A stretch of DNA of 64,000 bases from CAWKAV01 sp963847735 (GCA_963847735.1 CAWKAV010000003.1:248001-312000); one strand, 5' to 3'; shown: positions 35,993-45,075, numbered from the stretch's first letter. The notes: generated by a model from the sequence alone, not told the origin. Made by a program: numbers and translations.

Positions 35993-36186
35993 AGACCGCA
36001 ACAAGTCAAGAGATTTGGGCGATCGTGCTGTTTTGAACGTCGACTTTTAGCAGATTTTTTGTCGGGGTTCTTAACTCTGCCGTCAGATCGATGAAGTGTG
36101 CGCCTCGTAGAGACAACGAGCTCTCGCCAGGGTGTACGTGTGCCTTTCACATTTCCGGTCCACAAAGACTTCAGTGATGTCAGCAT
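35989..36186 (-). CDS. possible small basic protein, 65 aa
   Basis: ATG at 36186 follows GGGAG by 8 bases. The product (MLTSLKSLWTGNVKGTRTPW...) is strongly basic with runs such as KNPDKKSAKSRRSKQ and ends LLTCCGL. It is convergent with, and overlaps by 4 bp, the LOG-family gene. No homologue recognised. It fills most of an otherwise empty 357-bp gap; the remainder is A/T-rich. Confidence 0.35.
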   Translation of the reverse strand: MLTSLKSLWTGNVKGTRTPWRELVVSTRRTLHRSDGRVKNPDKKSAKSRRSKQHDRPNLLTCCGL

Positions 36187-36349
36187 GTTAGCTCTCCCTT
36201 CCGTCATACCCCCTCCCCTTGCCATGTTGATATTATAAAAAAATTGTGCATGAAAGACAAAATTCCCGCCCGAAGGCGAGAACTTTGTCAACAGCGTGGG
36301 GCCGCCTGGTTGGACGCCCATAAATTTATGTCGAATATACGGTTTGTTC

Positions 36350-37939
36350 TTAGACTTGCGGACCGGCTTGAGTGTAGTCGAAGTCGTCGTTGGCGGTCAT
36401 GTATTTCTTGAAATTCTGAATAAACATGCCAGCGAGTTTGTTGGCGGTCTGGTCAAAAGCCTCCTTGTCCACCCAGGCATTGCGCGGATTGAGCAGGTGG
36501 CTGTCAACGCCTGGCAGGCTCTTGGGTATATTGAGACGGAACCAGCGGGTCTGGTCGAACTCGACATCGTTGATGCTGCCATCAAGAATGGCGTTGATGC
36601 AGGCGCGCGTGGCCTTGATGCTCATGCGGCTGCCGATGCCGTAACCGCCGCCGACCCAACCGGTATTGACCAGATAGGCATTGACGTTGTGTTTCTCCAT
36701 CTTCTCGCCGAGCAGCCTGGCGTAAACCGTCGGGTGTAGCGGCAGGAAGGCTTCGCCGAAACAGGCGGAGAATGTCGCCTGCGGCTCGGTGACGCCACGC
36801 TCGGTACCCGCGACCTTGGCGGTATAACCGGAGAGGAAGTAGTACATCGCCTGTTCTTTGCTCAGCCTGGAGACCGGTGGCAGGACGCCGAAAGCGTCGC
36901 AGGTCAGGAAGATGATGTTCGCAGGATGGTCGCCCTTCAGGCTCGGGTCATGGTTTTCGATATGCTCGATCGGGTAGGACACCCGGGTGTTCTCGGTCTT
37001 GGCGTCACTGTCAAAATCGATGATGCCATCTGCATTCGAGACCACGTTCTCAAGCAGGGCGTCGCGCCTGATGGCTTTGTAAATCTCCGGTTCGTTGTCG
37101 GCGCTCAGGTTGATGCACTTGGCGTAGCAGCCGCCTTCAAAGTTGAAGATGCCTTCGTTATCCCAGCCATGCTCATCATCACCGATCAACCTGCGTCCTG
37201 GATCGGCGGAAAGAGTGGTCTTGCCGGTGCCGGAGAGGCCGAAGAACAGAGCAACGTCGCCCTTGTCACCGACGTTGGCCGAACAGTGCATGGAGAGAAT
37301 CCCCTGCAGTGGCAGCCAGTAGTTCATCATGGTGAAGATGCCCTTCTTCATCTCGCCGCCGTACCAGGTGCCGCCGATGATGGCAACGTTCTTCTCAATA
37401 TTGAAGGCCACGAATACCTCGGAGTTGAGGCCGTGCCGTTCCCACTTCTCGTTGACCAGTTTACATGCGTTGTAAACAGTGAACTGGGGAGCGAATTCTG
37501 CGAGCTCTCTTGTGTGCGGACGGATGAACATGTTCTTGACAAAATGGGATTGCCAGGCGAATTCAGTGATGAAGCGCACCGGCTTGCGGGTCTTTTCGTT
37601 GGCGCCGCAGAATCCGTCGGTAACATAAAGGTCTCTGCCAGAGAGATAATCGATAACTTCGGCATGGAGCTCGTCAAAGACCTCGGGAGCCATCGACTTG
37701 TTTATTTTCCCCCAGGTGATGTTCTTGAAAGACGGTTCCTGGTGGACAAAGTATTTGTCCTGGGGCGACCGGCCGGTGAACTTGCCGGTATCCACCATCA
37801 TGGTGCCGTTGGCAGCGATGGCCCCTTCAGCGTTTTTAGACTCATATTCAAAGAGCTGTTTGTAGCTGAGGTTGTGGAAAATAGTCCCGACGCTCTGCAA
37901 GCCGAGATCCTGAGCGGTCAGGACTTTTATTTCTGGCAT
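36350..37939 (-). CDS. pckA: phosphoenolpyruvate carboxykinase (ATP)
   Basis: The ATP-type enzyme converts oxaloacetate to PEP. It is 529 residues and intact. Signatures: TGRSPQDKYFV, the P-loop GLSGTGKTTLSADPGR, the ATP-type segment LIGDDEHGWDNEGIFNFEGGCYAK, and metal-binding FFGLSGTGKT. ATG follows AGGGAGG. It is divergent from pckG, which encodes the GTP-type enzyme for the same reaction; the 347-bp region between them is the only shared regulatory space. Confidence 0.97.
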   Translation of the reverse strand: MPEIKVLTAQDLGLQSVGTIFHNLSYKQLFEYESKNAEGAIAANGTMMVDTGKFTGRSPQDKYFVHQEPSFKNITWGKINKSMAPEVFDELHAEVIDYLSGRDLYVTDGFCGANEKTRKPVRFITEFAWQSHFVKNMFIRPHTRELAEFAPQFTVYNACKLVNEKWERHGLNSEVFVAFNIEKNVAIIGGTWYGGEMKKGIFTMMNYWLPLQGILSMHCSANVGDKGDVALFFGLSGTGKTTLSADPGRRLIGDDEHGWDNEGIFNFEGGCYAKCINLSADNEPEIYKAIRRDALLENVVSNADGIIDFDSDAKTENTRVSYPIEHIENHDPSLKGDHPANIIFLTCDAFGVLPPVSRLSKEQAMYYFLSGYTAKVAGTERGVTEPQATFSACFGEAFLPLHPTVYARLLGEKMEKHNVNAYLVNTGWVGGGYGIGSRMSIKATRACINAILDGSINDVEFDQTRWFRLNIPKSLPGVDSHLLNPRNAWVDKEAFDQTANKLAGMFIQNFKKYMTANDDFDYTQAGPQV

Positions 37940-38105
37940 AAGCTTTCCTCCCTAGAAAGTTCTGGTAAATGTCTGGCTGTCGGACGTTTGCCACCCGCCA
38001 TTTTTGGGAAGCATGGTTATAGCAAATTTAGCGAGGATAAAAAAGAAAAAATGGTCTCACCCTCTGAAAGGCCCCGAAAAAGATTCTACAAATTGTGATT
38101 TTCCA

Positions 38106-38262
38106 TTGGGAACAGCTAAATTGTTGTTGTATAGTTCGCTTTTACTATCAAGAAAAACTCTCCGGCAAATTGAGAGTTTTCAGCCGTTCGCGCGAACTTT
38201 CTTCGTAACCACCGGTCATTGCCATCAAAGACCGGAAAGTTGGTTAAGAGTTCGACAGAAAT
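38106..38262 (+). promoter_or_regulatory. pckG promoter and structured leader
   Basis: A promoter TTGGGA-18-TATAGT lies at 38106-38135. The transcript would then form two hairpins before the start codon at 38287: AAAACTCTC/GAGAGTTTT (38154-38180, terminator-like with a T-run) and CCGGTC/GACCGG (38212-38235). This looks like an attenuator or protein-binding leader, but matches no riboswitch class I recognise. The rest of the 37,940-38,286 gap towards pckA is A/T-rich with no clear second promoter. Confidence 0.45.
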
Positions 38263-38286
38263 AATTTCAGTTGGGAGGTTACGACA

Positions 38287-40140
38287 ATGAACCTGGTAAT
38301 GCCTAAGAACGACAAATTGCTGAAATGGGTTGAAAAGGTCGCCGCACTGTGTGAGCCGGAGCGCATCCACTGGTGCGATGGCTCACAGAACGAGTACGAC
38401 GAGATGTGCAGCCTGCTGGTCAAATCGGGGACCTTCCGCAAGCTCAACCAGGAAAAGCGACCCAACAGCTACCTGGCCTGGTCCGACCCGATTGACGTGG
38501 CACGGGTGGAAGATCGCACCTTTATCTGCAGCATCTCCAAGAACGATGCCGGTCCAACCAACAACTGGATGCCGCCGAAGGATATGAAGGAGAAGCTCAA
38601 CAAGCTCTTCAAAGGCTGCATGAAGGGGCGCACTATGTATGTGATCCCCTTCAGCATGGGCCCGCTCGGCTCGCCGATCGCCAAGATTGGCCTCGAGATT
38701 TCAGACTCGCCCTACGTGGTCGTCAACATGCGCATCATGACCCGCATGGGTAAAGCGGTCCTCGACGTGCTTGGCGATGGTGATTTCATCCCGTGCCTGC
38801 ATTCGATCGGCGCTCCACTGCAGGCTGGCGAGCAGGATGTCCCCTGGCCCTGCAACAAAGAGAAATACATCGTCCATTTCCCCGAAGAACGCTCGATCTG
38901 GTCCTTTGGCTCTGGCTACGGCGGTAATGCTCTGCTTGGCAAGAAGTGCCTGGCCCTGCGCATCGCTTCAAAGATCGGCTACGACGAGGGGTGGCTCGCT
39001 GAGCATATGCTGATCCTCGGTGTCGAATCCCCCGACGGTATGAAGAACTATGTTGGCGCTGCCTTCCCGAGTGCCTGCGGCAAAACAAACTTCGCCATGC
39101 TCATCCCGCCCCAGGGATTCATCGACAAAGGGTGGAAGGTCACGACCATCGGCGACGACATCGCCTGGATAAAACCGGCAGCCGACGGAACGCTGCACGC
39201 CATCAACCCGGAATACGGCTACTTTGGCGTTGCTCCAGGAACTTCGGTCGATACCAACCCCAACGCTATGGCGTCTTGTGCCGCCAATACAATCTTTACC
39301 AACGTGGCCCTCACTGAAGACGGCGATGTCTGGTGGGAAGGGATGACCGACCAGCCACCGGCGAAGCTGACCGACTGGCAGGGCAATCCATGGACTCCCG
39401 GCTGTGGGCGTCCGGCCGCCCACCCCAACGCGCGCTTCACCTCGCCGGCCAGCCAGTGCCCGTCGATCGACCCGGACTGGGAAAACCCCAAGGGGGTGCC
39501 TCTGAGCGCCATGATTTTCGGTGGCCGCCGCAAAGACACTATCCCGCTGGTCTACCAGGCTTTCAACTGGAATTTCGGTGTTTACCTCGCAGCCACTCTC
39601 GGTTCGGAAACCACTGCAGCCGCGGTCGGCGCTACCGGCAACGTGCGCCGCGATCCCTTTGCCATGCTGCCGTTCTGCGGCTACCACATGGCGGACTACT
39701 TCGGACACTGGCTATCGGTTGGTCGCTCGGTAGCCAAGCCGCCGCGCATCTTCAGCGTCAACTGGTTCCTCAAGGACGAAAACGGCAAGTTCGCCTGGCC
39801 GGGCTACGGCGAAAACATGCGGGTCCTCAAGTGGATCATCGAGCGCATCCAGGGCAAGACCGGTGCCATCGAAAGCCCGCTGGGTTGGATGCCGCGTTAC
39901 GAAGATATGGACTGGGATGGCCTGGATGTTACACGTGAAAAGTTTAACTCTCTGACCTCCGTTGACCGCGAGGCCTGGCATGCAGAAGTTCTGTCCCACG
40001 AGGAGCTGTTCCTGAAGATGTTCGACAAGCTGCCCAAGGAGTTCCTGCGCATGCGTGAGCTGATCATTTCCAGCCTGTGGCGTTCACCCGAGCACTGGGA
40101 GCAGATCGGTGAGGTTCACCCGGAAGGGTGGAACGAGTAA
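38287..40140 (+). CDS. pckG: phosphoenolpyruvate carboxykinase (GTP)
   Basis: The GTP-type enzyme, unrelated in overall sequence to the ATP type. It is 617 residues and intact. The P-loop is FPSACGKTNFAMLIPP with the hyperreactive Cys. Metal and substrate residues occur in GDDIAWIKPAADGTLHAINPEYGYFGVAPGTS, and FGGRRKDTIPLVYQAFNW is typical. SD GGGAGG precedes the ATG. A terminator follows. Confidence 0.97.
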   Translation: MNLVMPKNDKLLKWVEKVAALCEPERIHWCDGSQNEYDEMCSLLVKSGTFRKLNQEKRPNSYLAWSDPIDVARVEDRTFICSISKNDAGPTNNWMPPKDMKEKLNKLFKGCMKGRTMYVIPFSMGPLGSPIAKIGLEISDSPYVVVNMRIMTRMGKAVLDVLGDGDFIPCLHSIGAPLQAGEQDVPWPCNKEKYIVHFPEERSIWSFGSGYGGNALLGKKCLALRIASKIGYDEGWLAEHMLILGVESPDGMKNYVGAAFPSACGKTNFAMLIPPQGFIDKGWKVTTIGDDIAWIKPAADGTLHAINPEYGYFGVAPGTSVDTNPNAMASCAANTIFTNVALTEDGDVWWEGMTDQPPAKLTDWQGNPWTPGCGRPAAHPNARFTSPASQCPSIDPDWENPKGVPLSAMIFGGRRKDTIPLVYQAFNWNFGVYLAATLGSETTAAAVGATGNVRRDPFAMLPFCGYHMADYFGHWLSVGRSVAKPPRIFSVNWFLKDENGKFAWPGYGENMRVLKWIIERIQGKTGAIESPLGWMPRYEDMDWDGLDVTREKFNSLTSVDREAWHAEVLSHEELFLKMFDKLPKEFLRMRELIISSLWRSPEHWEQIGEVHPEGWNE

Positions 40141-40161
40141 ACCCGTGATGTAAAATCCAAT

Positions 40162-40192
40162 AAAAAGGGCCGGAGAGATTCGGCCCTTTTTA
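40162..40192. terminator. bidirectional terminator between pckG and the hydrogenase operon
   Basis: GGGCCG (40167-40172) and CGGCCC (40181-40186) form the stem, with AAAAA before and TTTTT after. It can therefore serve pckG (plus) and the hydrogenase operon end (minus). Confidence 0.85.
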
Positions 40193-40226
40193 TTCACGCC
40201 GATGATGACTCCGCAACGCCTCGATA

Positions 40227-40649
40227 TTATTCGGCCCGCGTCTTCAGGTAAGCCACCAACTGCCAGATCTCAAGGTCGGTCAAGCCGCGCCAAGCTGGCA
40301 TCACCGAACCGCTGGAGAGGAAGGGCTCGACGGTCTTGCCGACCTCGATGCGCCAAAAAAGATAGGACGGATCAATTCCATGGTAGCGCGACTCGGTGAA
40401 ATCCGGAGCCGGTGGCGAGAAGAAGCCGGCCCGGTCTGAACGGCCTTCTCCAGGCTTGCCATGACAGGAAGCGCATTTTTCCCTAAACAAGTCATGTCCT
40501 GCCCTCAGCGCAGCAACTCCCTCCATGAGGCCCTCCGGCATCTGGCGCTTGGGATACTCCGCTTGATATTCACCGCAGCCGTAAAAGAGCAGCGCCGCCG
40601 CAACCGCCAGCCTCCATAAGTTCAAGCCAACGCTCTTCTCACCTCTCAC
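40227..40649 (-). CDS. monoheme cytochrome c lipoprotein of the hydrogenase operon
   Basis: A 140-residue protein with a lipoprotein-like signal (LAVAAALLFYGCGEY), one heme motif CASCH and a distal Met in SGSVMPAWRG. It matches class I monoheme cytochromes c. GTG start overlaps the stop of the protease gene, so it is part of the hydrogenase operon. It may carry electrons between the hydrogenase/cytochrome b complex and periplasmic acceptors (inference). Confidence 0.88.
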   Translation of the reverse strand: MRGEKSVGLNLWRLAVAAALLFYGCGEYQAEYPKRQMPEGLMEGVAALRAGHDLFREKCASCHGKPGEGRSDRAGFFSPPAPDFTESRYHGIDPSYLFWRIEVGKTVEPFLSSGSVMPAWRGLTDLEIWQLVAYLKTRAE

Positions 40650-41131
40650 GTCTCACCTCTCTCTTCGAAGTGAACTCCCCAACCTTGCAACTCCTCAAGG
40701 ACATGAGAGACAACGGGTTCGACTGCCGCAGCCACTGTCGCTGATAATTCAGTACACATTTCGATGCTTTCCGGCTGCACTCCCCAGACGACCAGCCTGT
40801 GTGGCACATGGCCCAGCAACTCTGCGACAGCAAGCAGGTCCTGAAGGCCCATCTGGTGGACCGAGAGTTTACTGGCGAAGGCTCGTGGCACTTCTTCGCC
40901 CTCAAGACGGAAAATCTTGCCGGGATCGTCCCGCATATCCAGAGCATCAATGATCAGCAACGATTCAATTTCTTCCAGATGAGGCAGCAGATCAAGTCCC
41001 AGGGTGCCGCCATCAAGCAGTTTCACCGGGCCCCGAAAATGGTAACGGGATGAAAGAGTTGTCACCACTTTCACCCCGAAACCGTCATCAGTCATGATCG
41101 TATTGCCCAGTCCAAGGACCAGGATTGACAT
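40646..41131 (-). CDS. hydrogenase maturation protease (HyaD/HupD)
   Basis: This nickel-dependent endopeptidase removes the C-terminal tail of the large subunit after the active-site metals are inserted. ILVLGLGNTIMTDDGFGVKVV is the family signature with its Glu/Asp metal ligands; the later His is in LSVHQMGLQDLL. ATG at 41131 overlaps the cytochrome b stop. It should act on the large-subunit tail after DPCLACAVH. Confidence 0.94.
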   Translation of the reverse strand: MSILVLGLGNTIMTDDGFGVKVVTTLSSRYHFRGPVKLLDGGTLGLDLLPHLEEIESLLIIDALDMRDDPGKIFRLEGEEVPRAFASKLSVHQMGLQDLLAVAELLGHVPHRLVVWGVQPESIEMCTELSATVAAAVEPVVSHVLEELQGWGVHFEERGET

Positions 41132-41784
41132 CAAAGATCCTCCGGTTCGATAAATCGGTAACCGCTGAAAATACCGCTCATGGTGCCGTTGCGCATCTTA
41201 ACATCCATCAGCCAGCCGCTGTAGATGTGGTTGATGATGAAGCCGGCCAGCAGCCACATGACACCATGGTGCAACAGGCGCAGCCACTGGTTGCCGACCA
41301 GAACATTGACCCAGCCGAGAATCCCGCCCCAGAACCCTCCTGGAGCGAATTGGCCGTACATGGCAAAGCCCGAGATAATCTGGAAGACAAACAGGGCGAA
41401 GATGCCGAGATAGGCTGTTGCTGCCACCGGGTTGTGACCAACTTCGTAGGTGATCTTCTTGCCGGTGAAGGTGTAGTAACGGAACATCTTGATAAAATTA
41501 TGCCGCCCCTCGGTCGTGATCCAGGGGATAAAAGCCTTCCAGGACGCGTGGTGGTTGCCGATGAACATCCAGAGGATGCGTGCTGCCACCGACACCGTAA
41601 AGAGGTAGGCGAATGAAAAGTGCAGAAACCTCATCCAGCCCATGACGTACATCGATGAATCCGGCGCCGTTATGAACGGGCTGCCGATATAAAAGCCGGT
41701 GATCGACAGCATGACCATCGAGATCACGTTGATCCAGTGACAGATACGAACCGGCCATTGCCATACATAGCGTATTTCAAGCAT
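41131..41784 (-). CDS. [NiFe]-hydrogenase b-type cytochrome subunit (HyaC/HupC)
   Basis: This 217-residue diheme membrane cytochrome passes electrons from the hydrogenase to quinone. Four membrane helices (INVISMVMLSITGFYIG; FLHFSFAYLFTVSVAARILWMFIG; AATAYLGIFALFVFQIISGFAMYG; LLHHGVMWLLAGFIINHIYSGW). Likely heme His residues are in RICHWINV, HFSFAY, LHHGVMW and NHIYSGW. SD GGGAGG. It lies 18 bp after the large subunit gene. Confidence 0.95.
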   Translation of the reverse strand: MLEIRYVWQWPVRICHWINVISMVMLSITGFYIGSPFITAPDSSMYVMGWMRFLHFSFAYLFTVSVAARILWMFIGNHHASWKAFIPWITTEGRHNFIKMFRYYTFTGKKITYEVGHNPVAATAYLGIFALFVFQIISGFAMYGQFAPGGFWGGILGWVNVLVGNQWLRLLHHGVMWLLAGFIINHIYSGWLMDVKMRNGTMSGIFSGYRFIEPEDL

Positions 41785-41802
41785 GGTGTGCGCCTCCTTC
41801 CC

Positions 41803-43515
41803 TTAGAGGGCCCGAACCTTGACGATCTCCGTACCCTTGCCATCCATGACGTGCACGGCGCAAGCCAGGCAGGGATCGAAGGAGTGGATGGTCCGCAGGA
41901 TTTCCAGCGGCTTCTCCGGATCGGCTATCGGAGTACCGATCAGGGCTGATTCATAGGGCCCCATCTGTCCGGCTGCATCGCGAGGGCCGGCGTTCCAGGT
42001 CGAGGGGACTACGGCCTGGAAGTTGGCGATCTTCTGGTTCTCGATACGAATGAAATGTCCAAGTGCACCGCGTGGTGCCTCGTGATAACCGAAGCCCTGG
42101 GCCTCTTTTGGCCAGGTTGACGGATCCCATTTCTCCTTGTTGAAGACATCGAGAATACCGCGCCCCATGTTGTCGGCCAACTGATCGAGCCAGAGCTCGT
42201 TCTTTTGTGCCAACAGCAGAGCGTCGACGCCACGGGCTGCAGTGCGACCGAGGGTTGAGAAGAGGGCGGTGGCCGGAGCACCGAGCGTATTCAAGACAAA
42301 GTTAACAGTGTCCTTGACCTCTTTTACGCCGGAAGCATAGGCGACCAGGATGCGTGCCAGCGGACCGACTTCCATCGGCTGGTCCATGTAGCGCGGCGAC
42401 TTGACCCAGGAATACTTGCCGTCGGTATCAAGGAACTCGTAAGGAGGTTTCGGCCCGGTGTAGTTGTGGCTGGTTTCACCTTTGTAAGGGTGCAATCCCT
42501 TGTCGTCGCCCGAACTGTAGTTGTACCAGGAGTGAGTGACGTACTCGGAGATTCTCTTTTCATCCATCTCCATGACGTTGGCCAGATCTTTGCCCATGAT
42601 CACGCCGCGCGGCATGAACAGGCTGCCGGTGCCGGGACTGTTGTCCATCGGGAAATCGCCGTAGGAGAGGTAGTTGCCGACTCCGCCGCCGATGCCTGCC
42701 CAGTCAAGATAGGCAGGAGCCACCGCCAACAGGTCAGGAATGTAAACCTGCTCGACAAAGGCGCGTGCCTTGCGCAGCAGTTTGCGAATGTAAGCGATTT
42801 TGTCAGCGTTAATGGCATTCTGACTGTCCGGATCGACCGGAATTGACATACCGCCGACCAGAAAGGTCTGGGGGTGCGGATTTTTTGAACCAAGTATAGC
42901 GTGAATCTTGATGACATCCTTCTGCCATTCAAGGGCTTCGAGATAATGGGCGACCGCCATCAGGTTTGCTTCTGGTGGTAGCTTGTAGGCGCTGTGCCCC
43001 CAGTAAGCGTTCTGGAAGGGGCCGAGGCGACCGGTGCCGGCAAAAGCAGCCAGTTTCTCTTTAACGCCCTTGAAGTAGGTAGCGCTCGATTTCGGCCAGT
43101 TAGAGATCGACTGGGCGAACTTGGCGGTGGCGGCCGGATCGGCAGCCAGGGCGCTGGTGATATCGACCCAGTCGAGAGCATGCAGGTGATAAAAATGAAT
43201 AACGTGATCCTGCACGTTCTGGATGCCCATGATCAGATTACGGATCAGGCGGGCATTATCAGGAATCTGGATGTTCAGAGCGTCTTCAACGGCTCGGATG
43301 CTGGCCATGGAGTGTACCGTGGTGCAAACACCGCAGAAGCGCTGGGTGAAATGGTGAGCATCGCGCGGGTCGCGTCCCTTGAGGATCGTCTCGATACCGC
43401 GGAATGCAGTGGAAGAACTCCAGGCGTCAACAATCTTGCCACCATCGATCTGTGCTTCGATACGCAGGTGGCCCTCTATGCGGGTAATTGGGTCAACGGC
43501 AATTCTTTGGGCCAT
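41803..43515 (-). CDS. [NiFe]-hydrogenase large subunit
   Basis: The 570-residue catalytic subunit. The four Ni-Fe ligands are in the N-terminal RFCGVCTTVHSMAS and C-terminal DPCLACAVHV motifs. PITRIEGHLRIEAQID starts the protein. A 15-residue tail after the last ligand His motif is the peptide the maturation protease removes. The L1/L2 motifs place it in the group 1 uptake hydrogenases. Together with the Tat-exported small subunit it should face the periplasm. Confidence 0.97.
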   Translation of the reverse strand: MAQRIAVDPITRIEGHLRIEAQIDGGKIVDAWSSSTAFRGIETILKGRDPRDAHHFTQRFCGVCTTVHSMASIRAVEDALNIQIPDNARLIRNLIMGIQNVQDHVIHFYHLHALDWVDITSALAADPAATAKFAQSISNWPKSSATYFKGVKEKLAAFAGTGRLGPFQNAYWGHSAYKLPPEANLMAVAHYLEALEWQKDVIKIHAILGSKNPHPQTFLVGGMSIPVDPDSQNAINADKIAYIRKLLRKARAFVEQVYIPDLLAVAPAYLDWAGIGGGVGNYLSYGDFPMDNSPGTGSLFMPRGVIMGKDLANVMEMDEKRISEYVTHSWYNYSSGDDKGLHPYKGETSHNYTGPKPPYEFLDTDGKYSWVKSPRYMDQPMEVGPLARILVAYASGVKEVKDTVNFVLNTLGAPATALFSTLGRTAARGVDALLLAQKNELWLDQLADNMGRGILDVFNKEKWDPSTWPKEAQGFGYHEAPRGALGHFIRIENQKIANFQAVVPSTWNAGPRDAAGQMGPYESALIGTPIADPEKPLEILRTIHSFDPCLACAVHVMDGKGTEIVKVRAL

Positions 43516-43518
43516 CGG

Positions 43519-44637
43519 TTAGTCCTCCTTTACGACCTTGTCTTCTTCCATGGCATCACCCTTGCGGAAGCAGCTTGCAACCCCATGGATGCCGAAGGCC
43601 ACTGCGGTGGCCGCCGCCAGACCGATACCAATCTTGTCGGCCGTATCCTCAATTCCAAAACCGGGCACCTTGGGCAAGCGCCGGTAGAAGGGACTCATGG
43701 TGTCCCAGAAACCAGGTTCCGAACAACCGATACAGCCATGGCCGGCCATGACCGGCCAGGATGTCCCTTCGTTGTAGCGAATGGTGGGGCAATTGTGGAA
43801 TGTTTCAGGGCCTTTGCAGCCGAGCTTGTAGAGGCAGTGTCCCTGGCGATGACCCGGGTCGCCGAAAGACTCGGCATACTGGCCGGCATCGAAATGGCCG
43901 CGCCGCTCGCAGTTGTCGTGAATACGCTTGCCATAGGCGAACTTCGGTCGGCCGAGACGATCGACGGCCGGCAGCTTGCCAAAGGTTAAAAAGTGCACGA
44001 TGGTGGCCGTCAGGTTCTCGGCATTGACCGGGCAGCCTGGCAGGTTAATGATCGCTGCCCCGGGGACGAGACTGCTGACTGAAACCGCGCTGGTCGGATT
44101 CGGTGCGGCGGCCGGGATGCCACCGAAAGAGGCGCAGGAACCAACGCAGATGGTGGCTGCGGCGTTCTGCACCAGCTTCTTGCAGCTCGACACGGCACTT
44201 TCGCCACCGACCGTGCAATAGGCACCGTCTGCCCCGGTGGGGATTGAACCTTCAACGATCAGAATGTACTGGCCCTTGTATTTTTCCATGGCCTGGTACT
44301 TGGCTTCCTCGGCCTGGTGACCGGCGGCGGCCATGACCACTTCCGCGTACTCGAGTGAAATCAGATCAAGAATGATTTCTCCGGCGGTTGGTTGATTGCC
44401 GCGCAGGAAAGCCTCCGAATCTCCGGAGCAACTCTGATATTCCACCCAGATCACAGGCGGGCGCTTGTCCTCAACAGCCTGTGCCACCTTAGGCAGCATG
44501 GTGATTGGCAGTGCCAGGGCGGCCGTTGTCGCTGTGCAGAATTTGATAAAGTCGCGACGGTTGATTCCCCTCGCCTCTACGCGTTGGAGGATTTCCTCAG
44601 GAATCGGAGGGGCCATCACATCCAGGTCAGTTTTCAT
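43519..44637 (-). CDS. [NiFe]-hydrogenase small subunit
   Basis: A 372-residue Fe-S subunit. The Tat signal is GINRRDFIKFCTATTAALALP. Proximal-cluster region: VEYQSCSGDSEAF where most group 1 enzymes read ECTGCSES, so the second Cys is Asp here. CVGSCASFGG and LPGCPVN give two more ligands. Medial/distal clusters: HDNCERRGHF, HCLYKLGCKGPETFHNCPT and GHGCIGCSEPGFW. The C-terminus has a membrane anchor (IGIGLAAATAVAFGIHGVA). It is the first gene of the hydrogenase operon and is coupled to the large subunit by 3 bp. Confidence 0.97.
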   Translation of the reverse strand: MKTDLDVMAPPIPEEILQRVEARGINRRDFIKFCTATTAALALPITMLPKVAQAVEDKRPPVIWVEYQSCSGDSEAFLRGNQPTAGEIILDLISLEYAEVVMAAAGHQAEEAKYQAMEKYKGQYILIVEGSIPTGADGAYCTVGGESAVSSCKKLVQNAAATICVGSCASFGGIPAAAPNPTSAVSVSSLVPGAAIINLPGCPVNAENLTATIVHFLTFGKLPAVDRLGRPKFAYGKRIHDNCERRGHFDAGQYAESFGDPGHRQGHCLYKLGCKGPETFHNCPTIRYNEGTSWPVMAGHGCIGCSEPGFWDTMSPFYRRLPKVPGFGIEDTADKIGIGLAAATAVAFGIHGVASCFRKGDAMEEDKVVKED

Positions 44638-44741
44638 GGAACGACCTCCTTTCGGTGTCTTGTTATGCAGACGAATCGGTTCAAGTAAATCAATCTATTG
44701 CCATGTAACGTTAAGAGGTCTTTGAGAAATATTGTCGTCCT

Positions 44742-44770
44742 TGATAAAACTTAGAACAGTGTTTTGTCAA
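44742..44770 (-). promoter_or_regulatory. possible hydrogenase operon promoter
   Basis: TTGACA (44770-44765), 17-bp spacer and TTATCA (44747-44742) lie about 105 bp before the small-subunit ATG, whose SD is AAGGAGG. The -10 is weak. No clear sigma-54 site was seen in the A/T-rich 446-bp gap to archease. Confidence 0.4.
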
Positions 44771-44967
44771 GTAAAAATCAAAAGATTTTCATCCTTATCT
44801 GTTGGCAGCCGGTTAAGTTTAGCAAAATCAAAAAATTAACCGTAGATAATTAAATATAACTTACTTTCGCCGGTGTGCCAGACGTTAAGAAAGAAATTAT
44901 TAAACCGTTGAAATGAATTCTGACTGGTATAATGAACACTGTAAGGGAGAGTTTCTGAGGTGAAGGC

Positions 44968-45075
44968 ATGCAGCGCGACGATGTGCAGCTTGAACTGAAG
45001 ACCAAACATGGTTGCAAATTGACCGAAAGGGTCCCGTGTTTTGAAAAGCTGTCCGAGAGAACCGACCATCCATAG
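44968..45075 (+). CDS. possible 35-aa small protein upstream of archease
   Basis: ATG is preceded by GAGGTGAAGG, and TATAAT lies at 44928-44933. The product (MQRDDVQLELKTKHGCKLTE...) is short and charged with two Cys. The stop is 8 bp before the archease start, so it could act as a leader or be translationally coupled. No family recognised; it may be chance. Confidence 0.35.
   Translation: MQRDDVQLELKTKHGCKLTERVPCFEKLSERTDHP

Noticed and set aside
36926..38098. 390-codon plus-strand frame opposite pckA
   Set aside because: pckA on the minus strand is complete with P-loop and catalytic residues; the antisense frame has no domain.
44638..44840. Sigma-54 promoter for the hydrogenase operon
   Set aside because: No GG-N10-GC pair with the expected TGGCAC/TTGC context; only a weak sigma-70-like site was found.
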